A DNA stretch of 64,000 nt from JAFEDN01 sp963844565 (GCA_963844565.1 CAWJON010000001.1:469295-533294), one strand, 5' to 3'; numbered from the stretch's first letter, positions 1 through 9,432 are shown. Numbers and translations are program-made. The notes: generated by a model not told the origin, from the sequence alone.

Positions 1-834
1 AACCCTGGTCACTTCTCCTTTCAAGGTAATGGCAGGAAAAGCATCTCCAGTTACTAAGGCAATCTGTTGAGGTTTAATTGAATTTACATTAATTTCGTTG
101 ACATTGACGTTAAGGGTCAAGCCGCTTAAATCTCCAATTGAGAGTATTCTTTGGCCAGCTTTTAGCTCATCGCCTACGGTAATACGGCCGCTGCTGGAAG
201 TGTCTTTTTTTTCTTCTGGGGTGGGAAATAATGCCACTCCGTTTTCCGGTGAGGTTATTTCCGTTAAATTAAATTTTGCATTCAAAATTTGATTCACTTT
301 ATTAATATCTGACAAATTTAAAGATTCTATTTCTCTAACTGAAATATTGGCAGCAGGTAATAACTTCTCCAATGCGTATTTGGATTGAAAATAACTCAAG
401 GTGTCACTATTTTGTCTGCTATGAGCGGTTAGATATTCTTCCTTTGAAATAACACCCGCTTTATATAAGGCTTCTGAGCCTTGAAAAGAAATCAATCCGG
501 TTTCGTAAGCTTGTTTCTTTTCGAGATATTCACTGACCGCTTTACGATAATCCTCAGCAACTTTAGTTGCATCGATTTTAACCAGCGGTTGATTTTTTTG
601 CACTTGTTGGCCATATGAAAACATAATGGCAGTGACACGGGCATCGGTTGGGCTTAATACCGCATAGGAATTCAAAGGTAAAAGTGTTCCGCTAAAATGT
701 AATGGAACAATCAAAGTCTTGGGGTTTGCAATAACAATTTGAGTTTTTTTAGTACCCTGATTTTTTTTGCTGCTGCAGCCATAGATAGTTAACAGGAAGC
801 TAAAAAAAATGATTGTGGCCAGTCTCCATAACAT
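1..834 (-). CDS. RND/HlyD-family efflux periplasmic adaptor lipoprotein (3' end outside window)
   Basis: Partial gene read leftwards from an ATG at 834; the C-terminus lies beyond position 1. The N-terminus is hydrophobic and ends in a lipobox-like LLTIYGC, so the protein should be a lipoprotein with its Cys at about residue 19. The next 250 residues have the layout of membrane fusion proteins: a biotinyl-lipoyl-like strand region (YGQQVQKNQPLVKID), a long helical hairpin, a second lipoyl half (VGDELKAGQRILSIGDLSG) and the start of the beta-barrel. Such adaptors link an inner-membrane pump to a TolC-type channel, and the TolC-like gene ends 2 bp upstream, so the two are almost certainly co-transcribed. 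The pump gene is probably further left. Substrate unknown. Confidence 0.85.
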   Translation of the reverse strand, partial: MLWRLATIIFFSFLLTIYGCSSKKNQGTKKTQIVIANPKTLIVPLHFSGTLLPLNSYAVLSPTDARVTAIMFSYGQQVQKNQPLVKIDATKVAEDYRKAVSEYLEKKQAYETGLISFQGSEALYKAGVISKEEYLTAHSRQNSDTLSYFQSKYALEKLLPAANISVREIESLNLSDINKVNQILNAKFNLTEITSPENGVALFPTPEEKKDTSSSGRITVGDELKAGQRILSIGDLSGLTLNVNVNEINVNSIKPQQIALVTGDAFPAITLKGEVTRV

Positions 835-836
835 GT

Positions 837-2336
837 CTAATACCTCAATTGTATATCCCACCGGTCCAAGGTAATGCCAAGTAAATTTTCAAAAGCGGTG
901 ACATTATTCAAATAACTAATTTGGTTACTGACAAAATCAATTTCTTGTTGCAAAAGTTGTCCTTGAATAATATTAACATTCAACGCGGTAGTTTGCCCAT
1001 ATCGCTGCTTTATTTGCTCCGACGCTAAGTTTTGCCTTTGTAAGGCAAGGCCTTGTTCTGCAATAGTGAGTTGCAATCTTTGATTCTGTAGATTGGTAAT
1101 ATCGTTAACCACCTGACGAATAAGGGATCGTTTACTTTGCTCCAGCGCGTCTTCAGCTTGGATCAAGCCCACTTTAGCATTGATTAAGGCAGCTTTTCTA
1201 TCGATATCGCGGATAGGGATAGACAGTGTGAGTGTAGCGCTAGGACCGGTGTTGGTAACTAAATTGCTATTGTCCAATAAGGGGATAGTTCCATTGGTGG
1301 ATTCAAAAGTCGTTTGCAGATCTAGATCGAGTTGCCAGCGTAAATCATTTTTAGCGCTTTCAACTGCACGTCGAACGCTATTCATTTGCAAAGTTTGAAT
1401 GACGTAGGGTGGGTTATTGTTAAGCGCTATCTCAATCGCCTTGTCTTTGCTAGGCGGTTTAAAATCTTTGAAATCGATATGGGTATCTATATTTAATTTG
1501 GATTGGGGTGATAAACCCAAGGTATCTAATAATGATTGGTAATCTTGCTCGGCTTGGCTTTGTTGCTGTAGCGCTTCTAGTTTGATGCCTGCCAAGGTGG
1601 TTTGTTCTTGTAGCAATTCGCTGCGGGCCATTTTTCCAGCCTTTATGCGCAAAAGATATTGTTTTTCCGTTTCTTGTTCACGCGCCAAGGTTTTTTTTTG
1701 AACACGAACATTGTTTAAATCGGCTACCAACTGCCGATAGTTAGTGATAACTTGCGTAACGATATCCGTGATGCTGGATTTAAAATTTTGACGCGCGACG
1801 ATCTCATTATCTTGGGCATTCAGCCAAGGGATTCGATTGATGGCGCCAAAATTTCTGAGCAACGGTTGGTTAATTTCGAATTGTTCGCTTTGATGGCCGT
1901 TAAAATCAGCAACGTGATTAATGGCAAGTTGTGTTCCTATGGGCGTCAGCAGAGACACTCCTGGGCTAAAATTATAGCCTGGTTTTGAGTGCTTCATCAC
2001 CGTGGCGCTGCCGGACAAATTAAAATGGGGTTCAAAAGCATAATTGGCTAATTCCAAAGAATATTTATCACTTATTCTTTGAAATCGGCTGCTGTGCACC
2101 ACGGGATTGTTGCGTAAAGCCAGCGCAATGGCGTCATCTAAAGATAATAATTTAGGAAATCTAAGTGTAGTTTGAGGCGGGGGGATAAGTTTTAAATCAA
2201 TTTCTTTGGCTGAAGTAACAACAGCATAGGCTTGAACGCTCTCAAATGGAATGAAAATTAGCCAGAGTAAAGCCATTGCCCCCAATGCCCATTGTGCAAT
2301 GCGTATCAAATTATATGAAATTGAAGGTTGTTTCAT
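837..2336 (-). CDS. TolC-family outer membrane efflux protein
   Basis: 499 residues, typical length for the outer-membrane efflux protein (OEP/TolC) family. A hydrophobic N-terminal segment (about residues 12-36) is a probable signal sequence. The mature part opens with the usual LSLDDAIALALRNNP-type repeat and shows two similar halves rich in heptad-like Gln/Leu helices (about 165-280 and 385-480). TolC proteins form trimeric channels that accept drugs or secreted proteins from an RND or ABC pump through an adaptor. The adaptor gene follows immediately. No clear ribosome-binding site precedes this ATG. The gene is divergent from pdxB with a 57-bp gap. Confidence 0.85.
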   Translation of the reverse strand: MKQPSISYNLIRIAQWALGAMALLWLIFIPFESVQAYAVVTSAKEIDLKLIPPPQTTLRFPKLLSLDDAIALALRNNPVVHSSRFQRISDKYSLELANYAFEPHFNLSGSATVMKHSKPGYNFSPGVSLLTPIGTQLAINHVADFNGHQSEQFEINQPLLRNFGAINRIPWLNAQDNEIVARQNFKSSITDIVTQVITNYRQLVADLNNVRVQKKTLAREQETEKQYLLRIKAGKMARSELLQEQTTLAGIKLEALQQQSQAEQDYQSLLDTLGLSPQSKLNIDTHIDFKDFKPPSKDKAIEIALNNNPPYVIQTLQMNSVRRAVESAKNDLRWQLDLDLQTTFESTNGTIPLLDNSNLVTNTGPSATLTLSIPIRDIDRKAALINAKVGLIQAEDALEQSKRSLIRQVVNDITNLQNQRLQLTIAEQGLALQRQNLASEQIKQRYGQTTALNVNIIQGQLLQQEIDFVSNQISYLNNVTAFENLLGITLDRWDIQLRY

Positions 2337-2393
2337 GTATGCAACATTAAAGCAGGCTCATTACTTAGATGCAATGCGTGGTATTATCTTACT

Positions 2394-3401
2394 ATGCGAA
2401 TCGTTTCAGACCATCTTATTCCCTTAATCGATGAATTTTTTCAGGATGAAGTTTTAATAAAAAAACCAGGTCAAGCTATTAATCGAAAGGATTTGTTGGA
2501 TGCAGATATTCTCTGGGTGAGAACATTAACACCCGTCATCCCAGAATTACTAGAAGGCACAAAAATCAGCTTTGTAGGATCGGCAACCGCAGGCATTGAT
2601 CATATTCAAACGGATTGGCTAGATAAACAGGGCATCGGCTGGGCCTATGCTCCAGGTTCAAATGCGGTTGCGGTTGCAGAGTACGTCGATTGTTGTATTG
2701 CGGCATTGCAAAATCTTGGCATTTTAACGGGAAAGAGTCTGCGCGCCGGGGTAATTGGGGTTGGTTATGTGGGCAGCGAGGTGGCAAAACATTTGCTAAG
2801 GCAAGGTTATTCCGTGCTCTTAAATGATCCGCCGCGACAAATACGAGAAAGCGATTTCAAATCCACTGATTTAAAAAATTTTAAAGACCTGGACCTCGTT
2901 TGTATCCATACGTCGTTGACCACCACCGGAGAGTTTCCGAGCTATCACCTGTTGGATGATGACTTCTTCCTACAATTAAAACCAGGGACGGTAGTGATTA
3001 ACGCAGCTCGTGGCGCTATTATCGACACCGAAGTTTTAATGCGTCAATCTCGTCTACATCTATGTCTGGATGTTTGGGAAAATGAGCCTAATATCTTTCT
3101 GCCGTTATTGGCAAAGGCGTTGATCGCAACCCCACATATTGCCGGCTATAGTATTGATGCGAAGCGTCGCGCCAGTTTAATGCTTTATCAAAAAACTCGA
3201 GAATATTTTGGCTGGAAGAAACCATTGCCGGTTTTTCCCAACGAAGATAAGGTTGAGTATCGATCCATTCTTGAATTATATGACCCGATTGCGCACACGG
3301 CGGCGATGCGAGAATTGTTAAAAGAACCAGCTGAAAATGTGGGAAAGGCTTTTTTAGTATTCAGGAATAGCTATCTCTGGCGTAAAAGTTTCAGTCAATA
3401 A
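2394..3401 (+). CDS. pdxB: Erythronate-4-phosphate dehydrogenase
   Basis: 335-residue D-2-hydroxyacid dehydrogenase that oxidises 4-phosphoerythronate in pyridoxal phosphate synthesis. The start is the ATG giving MRIVSDHLIP, which matches the family N-terminus; an upstream ATG at 2328 would overlap the divergent TolC gene. The Rossmann GxGxxG lies at residues 122-127. The catalytic triad of the family appears as Arg206 (NAARGAII), a Glu in DVWENEP (229 or 231) and His248 (ATPHIAGYS). The N-terminal VGSATAGIDH segment is characteristic of PdxB. The protein is shorter than the E. coli enzyme (about 378 residues), mostly in the C-terminal dimerisation part. A bidirectional terminator follows. 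Confidence 0.9.
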   Translation: MRIVSDHLIPLIDEFFQDEVLIKKPGQAINRKDLLDADILWVRTLTPVIPELLEGTKISFVGSATAGIDHIQTDWLDKQGIGWAYAPGSNAVAVAEYVDCCIAALQNLGILTGKSLRAGVIGVGYVGSEVAKHLLRQGYSVLLNDPPRQIRESDFKSTDLKNFKDLDLVCIHTSLTTTGEFPSYHLLDDDFFLQLKPGTVVINAARGAIIDTEVLMRQSRLHLCLDVWENEPNIFLPLLAKALIATPHIAGYSIDAKRRASLMLYQKTREYFGWKKPLPVFPNEDKVEYRSILELYDPIAHTAAMRELLKEPAENVGKAFLVFRNSYLWRKSFSQ

Positions 3402-3411
3402 ATCGGCCATA

Positions 3412-3446
3412 GAAAAAGGCCGGAACCAATGGATCCAGCCTTTTTT
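3412..3446. terminator. Bidirectional Rho-independent terminator
   Basis: An inverted repeat (GGCCGGAACC / GGATCCAGCC, a few mismatches) is flanked by an A-run on the left and a T-run on the right. It sits between the convergent pdxB and the exported-protein gene ending at 3470, so it can serve both. Confidence 0.75.
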
Positions 3447-3469
3447 GTAACTATAAGTTCATCGTTGAA

Positions 3470-3886
3470 CTATTCAAATATAGCCTTGGTGCATTTACCA
3501 TCAGGGTTAACAAAAACCTTTAATGATTTAACTTCTTTTGGGCTACCTTTGAAAAAAGTGCTGGCGTTGGTGGTTTCACATCTTTCGCCGGCAACTTTAA
3601 CAGCTGGACTGTTAGAAGTTAAAAGCAATGGTTTGCCCTCAGGACTTTCTGAGTTAACAGTAATTTCTCTAGCTGCAAGTTTCTTACCTTTTACAGTACC
3701 CACTATTTCAACTCGAACTACTCTTTTTGTTCCAGTTGCTCGCATGGTGCTTCCGTCCATTGAAGAAGCTGATGGTTTACCGGATTGGTCCATTGGTGCT
3801 GTGTCACTACCGTATCCTTGGGCCAAGGTAAGGGAAGAAGCGGCCATCACAAGTGCTGCTATAGTGCTGATTAATAACTTTTTCAT
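3470..3886 (-). CDS. Small exported protein of unknown function
   Basis: 138 residues. The start was chosen at the ATG at 3886 because GGAGG lies 5 nt upstream; an in-frame ATG four codons earlier has no such site. The N-terminus MKKLLISTIAALVMAASSLTLAQG is a clear Sec signal peptide, with probable cleavage after SLTLA. The mature part is about 115 residues, polar, with one Cys pair region (GERCETT and DGKCTK) that could form a disulfide. No family recognised. Neighbouring genes to 5505 on this strand are also small exported proteins, but each has its own spacing and they need not form one operon. Confidence 0.75.
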   Translation of the reverse strand: MKKLLISTIAALVMAASSLTLAQGYGSDTAPMDQSGKPSASSMDGSTMRATGTKRVVRVEIVGTVKGKKLAAREITVNSESPEGKPLLLTSNSPAVKVAGERCETTNASTFFKGSPKEVKSLKVFVNPDGKCTKAIFE

Positions 3887-4021
3887 TTTTGCCTCCAATT
3901 AAGAATCGCTTGCATTGAACATTTTCTAAGCAAGCTGTACGTAAACTAATTATAGGCCACCCCCTCTGGTTATCAAGTTGATTTTTTTGTAGGAAAAATG
4001 CCATTAATATGAAGGGAAATT

Positions 4022-4393
4022 TTATTCCCAACCCACCAAGCAATTAACCTTGCGTGATTGTGGATCCTGGGTAATTGAAATGGTAATACCGGTCATTTGG
4101 ATGTGTTGGTTACCCGTCAAAACCGGAAATTGACAATTGGTGCTGGATTGTCCAAGGCCGACACTTTGAAAAACCAGTGGATCAGAATATTTGAAATCCG
4201 CCGATAAATATTTAATCTCCGATGGCGCTAATGTCACGGGTGCATTTCTTCCAATGGTGACTATCGCTCGATTGGGAGAATCATTAATAGCGGTGATTCT
4301 TGTGTTGGCTGCAAAAGATGTGTTTATGTTAATAGCAAGTAAGATGCTGATAACCGGTAGTAATTTGAACAATTTCATTGTGGGCTTTTTCAT
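4022..4393 (-). CDS. Small exported protein of unknown function
   Basis: 124 residues from the ATG at 4393, which has GGAGG 7 nt upstream; the open frame extends further 5' but without a good site. The signal peptide (KLFKLLPVISILLAININTSFAA) is followed by a short beta-rich domain with two cysteines (TNCQF and KVNCLVGW). Not recognised. The mature domain is small (about 95 residues), compatible with a single Ig-like or chaperone-like beta sandwich, but this is only an impression from the strand-like pattern. Confidence 0.65.
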   Translation of the reverse strand: MKKPTMKLFKLLPVISILLAININTSFAANTRITAINDSPNRAIVTIGRNAPVTLAPSEIKYLSADFKYSDPLVFQSVGLGQSSTNCQFPVLTGNQHIQMTGITISITQDPQSRKVNCLVGWE

Positions 4394-4558
4394 TTTTTTG
4401 ACCTCCATGTCTTTTATATTTATATATTTATCCTCAACACTAATGATTATAGTACAAATAGTCAGCAATTCTTGATGAATATTTAGCTATTTGACAGAAT
4501 ATAGTAACTTCTAGCATTAATTAAGAATTTTCGTAGAAAAATCCTTACCCGATGGGGG

Positions 4559-4665
4559 ATCAAAGGGGGAGAAAGCGGAGCGCCTTCCCTTTGATTCCGA
4601 GCATCGGCTCTGCCGAGCGCAGGATATAAACCAGGAAGCAATTTTCGGCTTCGCCGAGAATTGCT
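4559..4665. repeat. Intergenic cluster of three hairpins
   Basis: The 4494-4684 gap holds no credible gene. It has three successive inverted repeats: ATCAAAGGG/CCCTTTGAT at 4559-4567 and 4587-4595; TCGGC-tct-GCCGA at 4603-4615; and a 13-bp stem (one G-T mismatch) with loop ttc at 4637-4665. There is no T-run, so these look like a repetitive intergenic element rather than a terminator. The first hairpin resembles one at 45935-45967. Confidence 0.6.
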
Positions 4666-4684
4666 GACAAATAGTATAAATTTT

Positions 4685-5152
4685 TTACGGGTGTTGGGCA
4701 TAGGGCTGTGAAATTTGATTAGAAATTTGGAAGGTTGGACAACGGACAAAAATTGCTTTTTGATTGTCTGCGTAGGTGGGATATTGGGCATTATTAAAAT
4801 TTTGGACGACCATCTGGCAGGCTTTCCAACAATTTTGATTGTTTAACGCGCAGCGTGCATTACAATAAATTTGTTGATTAAGCGCAGGGAGCAAAGTGCT
4901 TACTCCGGGCCGTATATTATACAATGCTACCGTATAATTAGGTGTAATCAATGCCGTTCCGCGTGTTCCACCCAGGCTGCTGTCAGGCTGGTCTTTATCC
5001 ACTTCAAGATATAAAGCTCCTGAACTGGAAAAATCATAACAGGTAGAAGGGTCGGGGAGATAGTTAAGGACCATCGTGAAATAAACCCCCTGTGCATATA
5101 CAGGGGTATTCAAAAGTAAGAATAACCCCAAAAAGCGAATTAACCCTTTCAT
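4685..5152 (-). CDS. Small exported Cys-containing protein of unknown function
   Basis: 155 residues starting at 5152 with a GGAG site upstream. Signal peptide MKGLIRFLGLFLLLNTPVYAQG, cleavage probably after YAQ or VYA. The mature protein has several cysteines (STCYDF, IYCNARCALNNQNCWKACQMV, FVRCPT), suggesting a disulfide-stabilised periplasmic or secreted fold. No family recognised. It lies 8 bp downstream of the cupredoxin gene on the same strand, so the two are probably co-transcribed. Confidence 0.7.
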   Translation of the reverse strand: MKGLIRFLGLFLLLNTPVYAQGVYFTMVLNYLPDPSTCYDFSSSGALYLEVDKDQPDSSLGGTRGTALITPNYTVALYNIRPGVSTLLPALNQQIYCNARCALNNQNCWKACQMVVQNFNNAQYPTYADNQKAIFVRCPTFQISNQISQPYAQHP

Positions 5153-5160
5153 AGGTTCTC

Positions 5161-5505
5161 CTATTTAACGACCACTTCTCCACGCATGTTAGGGTGAATT
5201 TCGCAGGTGTATTTGTAATCACCGGGATTTATAAATTGAAAACTATAGGTTTGTCCTGGAGTAATTTTGTTTGAACCTAAATAATCACTAGACACGGTAT
5301 GGTCGACCGGATCGTTATTGTGCCATTGCACCGTTTGCCCGGCATTAATAACCACTTTAGCTGGGCTATAAGCATTATTTGAAATCATTACCGTCGTAAC
5401 TGAGTTATCAACAGGGGCCGGAGCCACAACACTTTGTTCTGACGGAGAACTGCATCCAGCCAGCAGACAAGAAGAGACGAATAGGGTTGCTACAATTTTT
5501 TTCAT
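5161..5505 (-). CDS. Cupredoxin (plastocyanin/amicyanin-like) lipoprotein
   Basis: 114 residues with a lipoprotein signal (VSSCLLAGCSS; lipid-bearing Cys about residue 18). The rest is one blue-copper domain. The copper ligands are visible: His in DPVDHTVSSD, then the C-terminal Cys-x2-His-x4-Met-type loop in YTCEIHPNMRGEV. This pattern is typical of plastocyanin/amicyanin-like proteins that carry electrons in the periplasm or bind copper. Start at 5505 is preceded by AAGGAG. Partner unknown; the next gene on the same strand encodes a Cys-rich exported protein. Confidence 0.85.
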   Translation of the reverse strand: MKKIVATLFVSSCLLAGCSSPSEQSVVAPAPVDNSVTTVMISNNAYSPAKVVINAGQTVQWHNNDPVDHTVSSDYLGSNKITPGQTYSFQFINPGDYKYTCEIHPNMRGEVVVK

Positions 5506-5596
5506 AAATTCTCCTTCTTTCTTTAACTTATTTATAATTATTGTAGCACCTGCACACTATTTGTGCAGTAAATGGTCGCTTTGCATAAATTATAAG

Positions 5597-5746
5597 TTAA
5601 CGATAAGCATACTGAGGTAAAGCCACCCTCCCTAACTCAGCTGCTTTTTTTAAGGATTCTTGTCTTTTCAATTGTGCAACGGCATCAGGTAATTTTTGAT
5701 TTCTGATTGCTTTCAATTCTGCTTCTTCTTTTAAATAGTTACCCAT
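5597..5746 (-). CDS. Possible small charged protein or gene remnant
   Basis: A 49-codon frame from an ATG at 5746 (a TTG at 5803 would add 19 codons). The product is Lys/Glu/Ala-rich and probably helical (KEEAELKAIRNQKLP). There is no ribosome-binding site and I recognise no family. It may be a remnant; reported because nothing else occupies 5506-5824. Confidence 0.2.
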   Translation of the reverse strand: MGNYLKEEAELKAIRNQKLPDAVAQLKRQESLKKAAELGRVALPQYAYR

Positions 5747-5824
5747 AAAAGAAAGGGGAAAAATATTACGGAAATCCCGAGGTATTACAAGCAACACAGT
5801 CAATCAAGATTTTAAAAAAAGAAA

Positions 5825-7174
5825 TTATTTTGCCAGAATAAATTTTTTGCGGGGATCATAATGACCTGTGCCGATCTCCACAATGAATCCACTTTCGAGC
5901 ATTTTTTTCAACCTTGTCGAGGCTGTTCGTTCTGTCACTTGCCAAAATTTTGCAGCAGCCTTCGTGGTCATGTCGGCATGGGATTGTAGATATTCAATCG
6001 CTTCTCGCTGCCAGGGTTCTTTCGCTGTCCAATGTTGTCTGTCGTGATAAAGTGTCACGCGAAAATAGTGATCCAGTTCTTCAAATTTGGGGTCGGTGAT
6101 TTTTTGTTCGCGGCAAATTTCAATCATTCGCCCTAATCCAGAACCCCATCGCTCGATCAATCCCAGTTCTCTAAACACATGACCGATGACGCGGTTGCGC
6201 AGTTGAGAAATGCCACTGAGCGCTTTCTCCAGACTCAGACCATACGGTAAAGCGCCGGGATTGGTAATTTCCAATCGATCGGAAAAAATAGCAATTTGAA
6301 TGGAAGACCCTTTCACAGAGTAATCTGCATGCACAATGGCGTTGATGACCGCTTCTCTCACCACAACCACTGGATATTGAGGAATATCCAGTCGATGCAT
6401 TCGCCCAATTTCACTTTTTTTGGTTGTATTTCGTTCGATAAATGACAACGCTTTGTCCACTGCCAAAGGCAGTACATCTTCAATATCCTGCTGGTCTATG
6501 ATTTGAGTTTTTGTTGTTCCAGCAAAGCAACCACAGCGAACAACGGTATCTGGGAAAAATCGCCGGTGATCATGACCGAATAATAGGAGCGCGCCATTTG
6601 AGGGATAATCATTGGACTGATGCGAAACCAATAAACGCAGAGATTTAGCTTTGTTCAAATCAAATCTTTTAGTCACCTGCAAAAAAAGCTCTTTGGCCAG
6701 TGAAAAATTGAGATCATTTTGCCGGGCTTGAAGGTGCGGTAATTCATCAAAGCCCTGATGAATCGCCAGACGTTGAATTTCTGTGACGGTTGCCCGATCA
6801 GCCATCCGGTTAGTTGAGCCTAAACGAATATATACGCCATGTTCTATGCCTTTGCTCTTAAGATAATAAGGTACCGGCGCATACATCACTGAAATGATTA
6901 AAACATCTCGGCTTCTCCATGTATGAAATTGAAAACTGGGGGTCATGAGAGGAGCAATGGAGTCGGCTATCGCGCTAGCGATTCTTTCTTCTTCTTTTAA
7001 AACATCTGGTATTCCAATGACTTCTTTGGTTTTGTCTTTAACGCCGATTACCAAAGTACCACCAGCCGTGTTGGCAAAGGCGACAATGGTTTTTAGGATA
7101 CCCTGAAGTGATCCTGCGTTTTCTTTAAATTCGAGTATTTTGCCTTCATCGTGGTGTAAAAGAGATTCCAGCAT
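5825..7174 (-). CDS. AlbA_2 (Schlafen-type) domain / GHKL-like ATPase putative transcriptional regulator
   Basis: 449 residues of the family often labelled 'ATP-binding protein' or 'RecG-related'. The N-terminal AlbA_2 domain (about 10-125) has the LEFKENAG, FANTAGGTLVIGV and GVYIRLGSTN motifs. The middle contains the GHKL-like segment REAVINAIVHADYS and NPGALPYG (about 265-320), and a C-terminal winged helix (about 385-449) follows. Members are thought to act as DNA-binding regulators; function here unproven. The start has GAGGAG 6 nt upstream. Two other loci in the window (32080-32465 and 52137-52427) carry decayed relatives. Confidence 0.8.
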   Translation of the reverse strand: MLESLLHHDEGKILEFKENAGSLQGILKTIVAFANTAGGTLVIGVKDKTKEVIGIPDVLKEEERIASAIADSIAPLMTPSFQFHTWRSRDVLIISVMYAPVPYYLKSKGIEHGVYIRLGSTNRMADRATVTEIQRLAIHQGFDELPHLQARQNDLNFSLAKELFLQVTKRFDLNKAKSLRLLVSHQSNDYPSNGALLLFGHDHRRFFPDTVVRCGCFAGTTKTQIIDQQDIEDVLPLAVDKALSFIERNTTKKSEIGRMHRLDIPQYPVVVVREAVINAIVHADYSVKGSSIQIAIFSDRLEITNPGALPYGLSLEKALSGISQLRNRVIGHVFRELGLIERWGSGLGRMIEICREQKITDPKFEELDHYFRVTLYHDRQHWTAKEPWQREAIEYLQSHADMTTKAAAKFWQVTERTASTRLKKMLESGFIVEIGTGHYDPRKKFILAK

Positions 7175-7325
7175 GGCGGCTCCTCAATCAATAAAAAAAT
7201 ATTTTAACCCGGAAATTAACCCAGAAATAGCTCGAAGTCAAATTTTCCGGGTTGCTTTGCTATTATTCTTGGGGCAATGGCAGGAACCAGGCTCAAGCAC
7301 TAGAAGGATTATCAGACCACGAAGG

Positions 7326-7355
7326 AAAAAAAACCCCGCAGAAGCGGGGTTTTTC
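7326..7355 (-). terminator. groESL terminator
   Basis: Stem ACCCCGC/GCGGGGT with a 4-nt loop. It is flanked by an A-run on the left (the T-run for the minus-strand transcript) and a T-run on the right. It lies about 27 bp past the groEL stop codon. Confidence 0.9.
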
Positions 7356-7381
7356 GAAACACAGGGTCTGAGGTGAGTGGC

Positions 7382-9040
7382 TTACATCATGCCGCCCATT
7401 CCACCCATTCCGCCCATGCCTCCCATACCGCCGCCTTCGCCGCCATGATTATGATCGTCTTTAGGCGCGTCAGTAATCATGCATTCGGTGGTAATCATAA
7501 GGCCAGCAATCGAAACCGCATTTTGCAATGCAGTACGAGTTACCTTAGTTGGGTCGATAATGCCCATCTCAATCATATCACCAAATTCGCCAGTGGCTGC
7601 ATTATAGCCGTAGTTGACGTTTTTGTTGCTTTCAACATTTGCCAAGATCACTGCAGGCTCTTCACCAGCATTAGCGACGATTTGACGAAATGGTGAGGTA
7701 ATTGAACGGCGTAGAATATCAACACCGACTTGTTGATCGTGGTTGATAACTTTAACTTTGCTAAGAGCAGCAATGGTGCGGATTAGCGCAACACCGCCGC
7801 CTGGAACAATACCTTCTTCCACTGCAGCGCGAGTCGCGTGGAGCGCATCTTCCACCCGTGCTTTTTTCTCTTTCATTTCAATTTCAGTTGCAGCACCAAC
7901 TTTAATTACAGCCACACCGCCGGCGAGTTTAGCCAAACGTTCTTGGAGTTTCTCTTTGTCGTAATCCGAAGTGCTGTTTTCAATTTCTTGGCGAATCTGA
8001 GTGATGCGGCCTTTAATATCGGTTTCTTTGCCGCTGCCATCGATAATGGTGGTCGTTTCTTTAGTAACGATAATCCGTTTAGCAGAACCAAGGTCTTCTA
8101 ATCGAGTTTGCTCAAGTGTTAAACCGAGTTCTTCGGTAATGACTTTGGCGCCAGTTAGAATAGCAATATCTTGCAGCATTGATTTTCGGCGATCGCCAAA
8201 ACCAGGTGCTTTTACCGCGACAACTTTAACAATACCGCGAATGACATTGACAACTAAAGTTGCCAACGCTTCACCTTCAACATCTTCAGCAACAATCAAT
8301 AATGATTTTCCTGCTTTAGCAACGGCTTCTAAAATAGGCAACATTTCACGAATGTTAGAGATTTTCTTGTCAACCAATAAAATAAATGGTGATTCAAGTT
8401 CAGCGGACATTTTTTCTTGGTTATTGATAAAGTAAGGCGATAAGTAGCCGCGGTCGAATTGCATTCCTTCCACAACTTCGTATTCGCTTACAAAACCAGA
8501 GCCGTCTTCAACAGTGATAACGCCTTCTTTACCGACTTTAGACATGGCGTCAGCGATCATGCGGCCAATGGCTTCGTCGGAGTTTGCTGAAATGGTTCCG
8601 ACTTGAGCAATTGCACGATCGTCAGTGCAAGGTTTGGAGAGTTTCTTTAATTCGGCAATGATAGCTTCCATTCCTTTATCCATACCTCGTTTGATATCCA
8701 TTGGATTCATACCTGAGGCGACAGCGCGGATTCCTTCACCCAGCAATGCTTGAGCTAATACGGTAGCGGTTGTGGTACCGTCACCGGCGAGATCAGAAGT
8801 TTTAGAGGCAACTTCTTTAACCATTTGCGCGCCCATATCTTCGAATTGATCTTGCAATTCAATTTCTTTGGCGACGCTTACGCCATCTTTGGTTATGGTG
8901 GGCGGACCAAATTTTTTACCAATCACGACATTACGACCCTTAGGTCCTAAAGTGATTTTTACCGCATCAGCCAAAATATCAACGCCTCTTTTCATGGAGC
9001 GTTTAGCGCTATCGCTACTTTGAATAAGTTTTGCAGCCAT
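7382..9040 (-). CDS. groEL: Chaperonin GroEL (Hsp60)
   Basis: 552 residues, standard length. It shows the family landmarks: KITLGPKGRNVVIGK near the N-terminus, the ATP-binding GDGTTTATVLA, GGGVALIR, and a C-terminal Gly-Gly-Met repeat tail. GroEL is the 14-mer cytosolic chaperonin that folds proteins in cooperation with GroES. groES lies 21 bp upstream and the pair shares the sigma32-like promoter at 9433-9461. No unusual residues noticed. Confidence 0.98.
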   Translation of the reverse strand: MAAKLIQSSDSAKRSMKRGVDILADAVKITLGPKGRNVVIGKKFGPPTITKDGVSVAKEIELQDQFEDMGAQMVKEVASKTSDLAGDGTTTATVLAQALLGEGIRAVASGMNPMDIKRGMDKGMEAIIAELKKLSKPCTDDRAIAQVGTISANSDEAIGRMIADAMSKVGKEGVITVEDGSGFVSEYEVVEGMQFDRGYLSPYFINNQEKMSAELESPFILLVDKKISNIREMLPILEAVAKAGKSLLIVAEDVEGEALATLVVNVIRGIVKVVAVKAPGFGDRRKSMLQDIAILTGAKVITEELGLTLEQTRLEDLGSAKRIIVTKETTTIIDGSGKETDIKGRITQIRQEIENSTSDYDKEKLQERLAKLAGGVAVIKVGAATEIEMKEKKARVEDALHATRAAVEEGIVPGGGVALIRTIAALSKVKVINHDQQVGVDILRRSITSPFRQIVANAGEEPAVILANVESNKNVNYGYNAATGEFGDMIEMGIIDPTKVTRTALQNAVSIAGLMITTECMITDAPKDDHNHGGEGGGMGGMGGMGGMGGMM

Positions 9041-9061
9041 TAGATTTTCCTCGTTTAAAAA

Positions 9062-9361
9062 TTAACCAACTATTCCGATAATGTCCTCTAAACGGACAAC
9101 CACATATTCTTCCCCGTCGAGCTTAAGCTCATTGCCGGAATATTTTCCGTACACGATTTTATCGCCTACTTTCACGGGTAATGGGATAAGGGCGCCATCT
9201 TTGTTTGTTAAACCGGGACCTGCAGCGCAGACAAGGCCTTCATTTAACTTTTCTTTTGCAGTAGTGGGAATCACGATGCCCCCAGAGGTCGTTTCTCCCC
9301 CTTCTGTCCGTTTAACTAGGACACGATCGCCTAGTGGTTTTATATTTAAGGTTTTTGCCAT
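9062..9361 (-). CDS. groES: Co-chaperonin GroES (Hsp10)
   Basis: 99 residues. The heptameric lid of GroEL. The N-terminal PLGDRVLVKR, the mobile loop GGETTSGGIVIP and the C-terminal EYVVVRLEDIIGIV match the family. First gene of the groESL operon. Confidence 0.97.
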   Translation of the reverse strand: MAKTLNIKPLGDRVLVKRTEGGETTSGGIVIPTTAKEKLNEGLVCAAGPGLTNKDGALIPLPVKVGDKIVYGKYSGNELKLDGEEYVVVRLEDIIGIVG

Positions 9362-9432
9362 AATTCTTTCTCCGATTCGTAAGTAATTTTTTTGACCAGT
9401 ATCTTTTCCTGATACCAGCTCCTATAGAAGGA

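Noticed and set aside
7140..7376. 78-codon plus-strand frame across the groEL terminator
   Set aside because: Runs through the terminator hairpin and the start of a minus-strand gene; no conservation signal.
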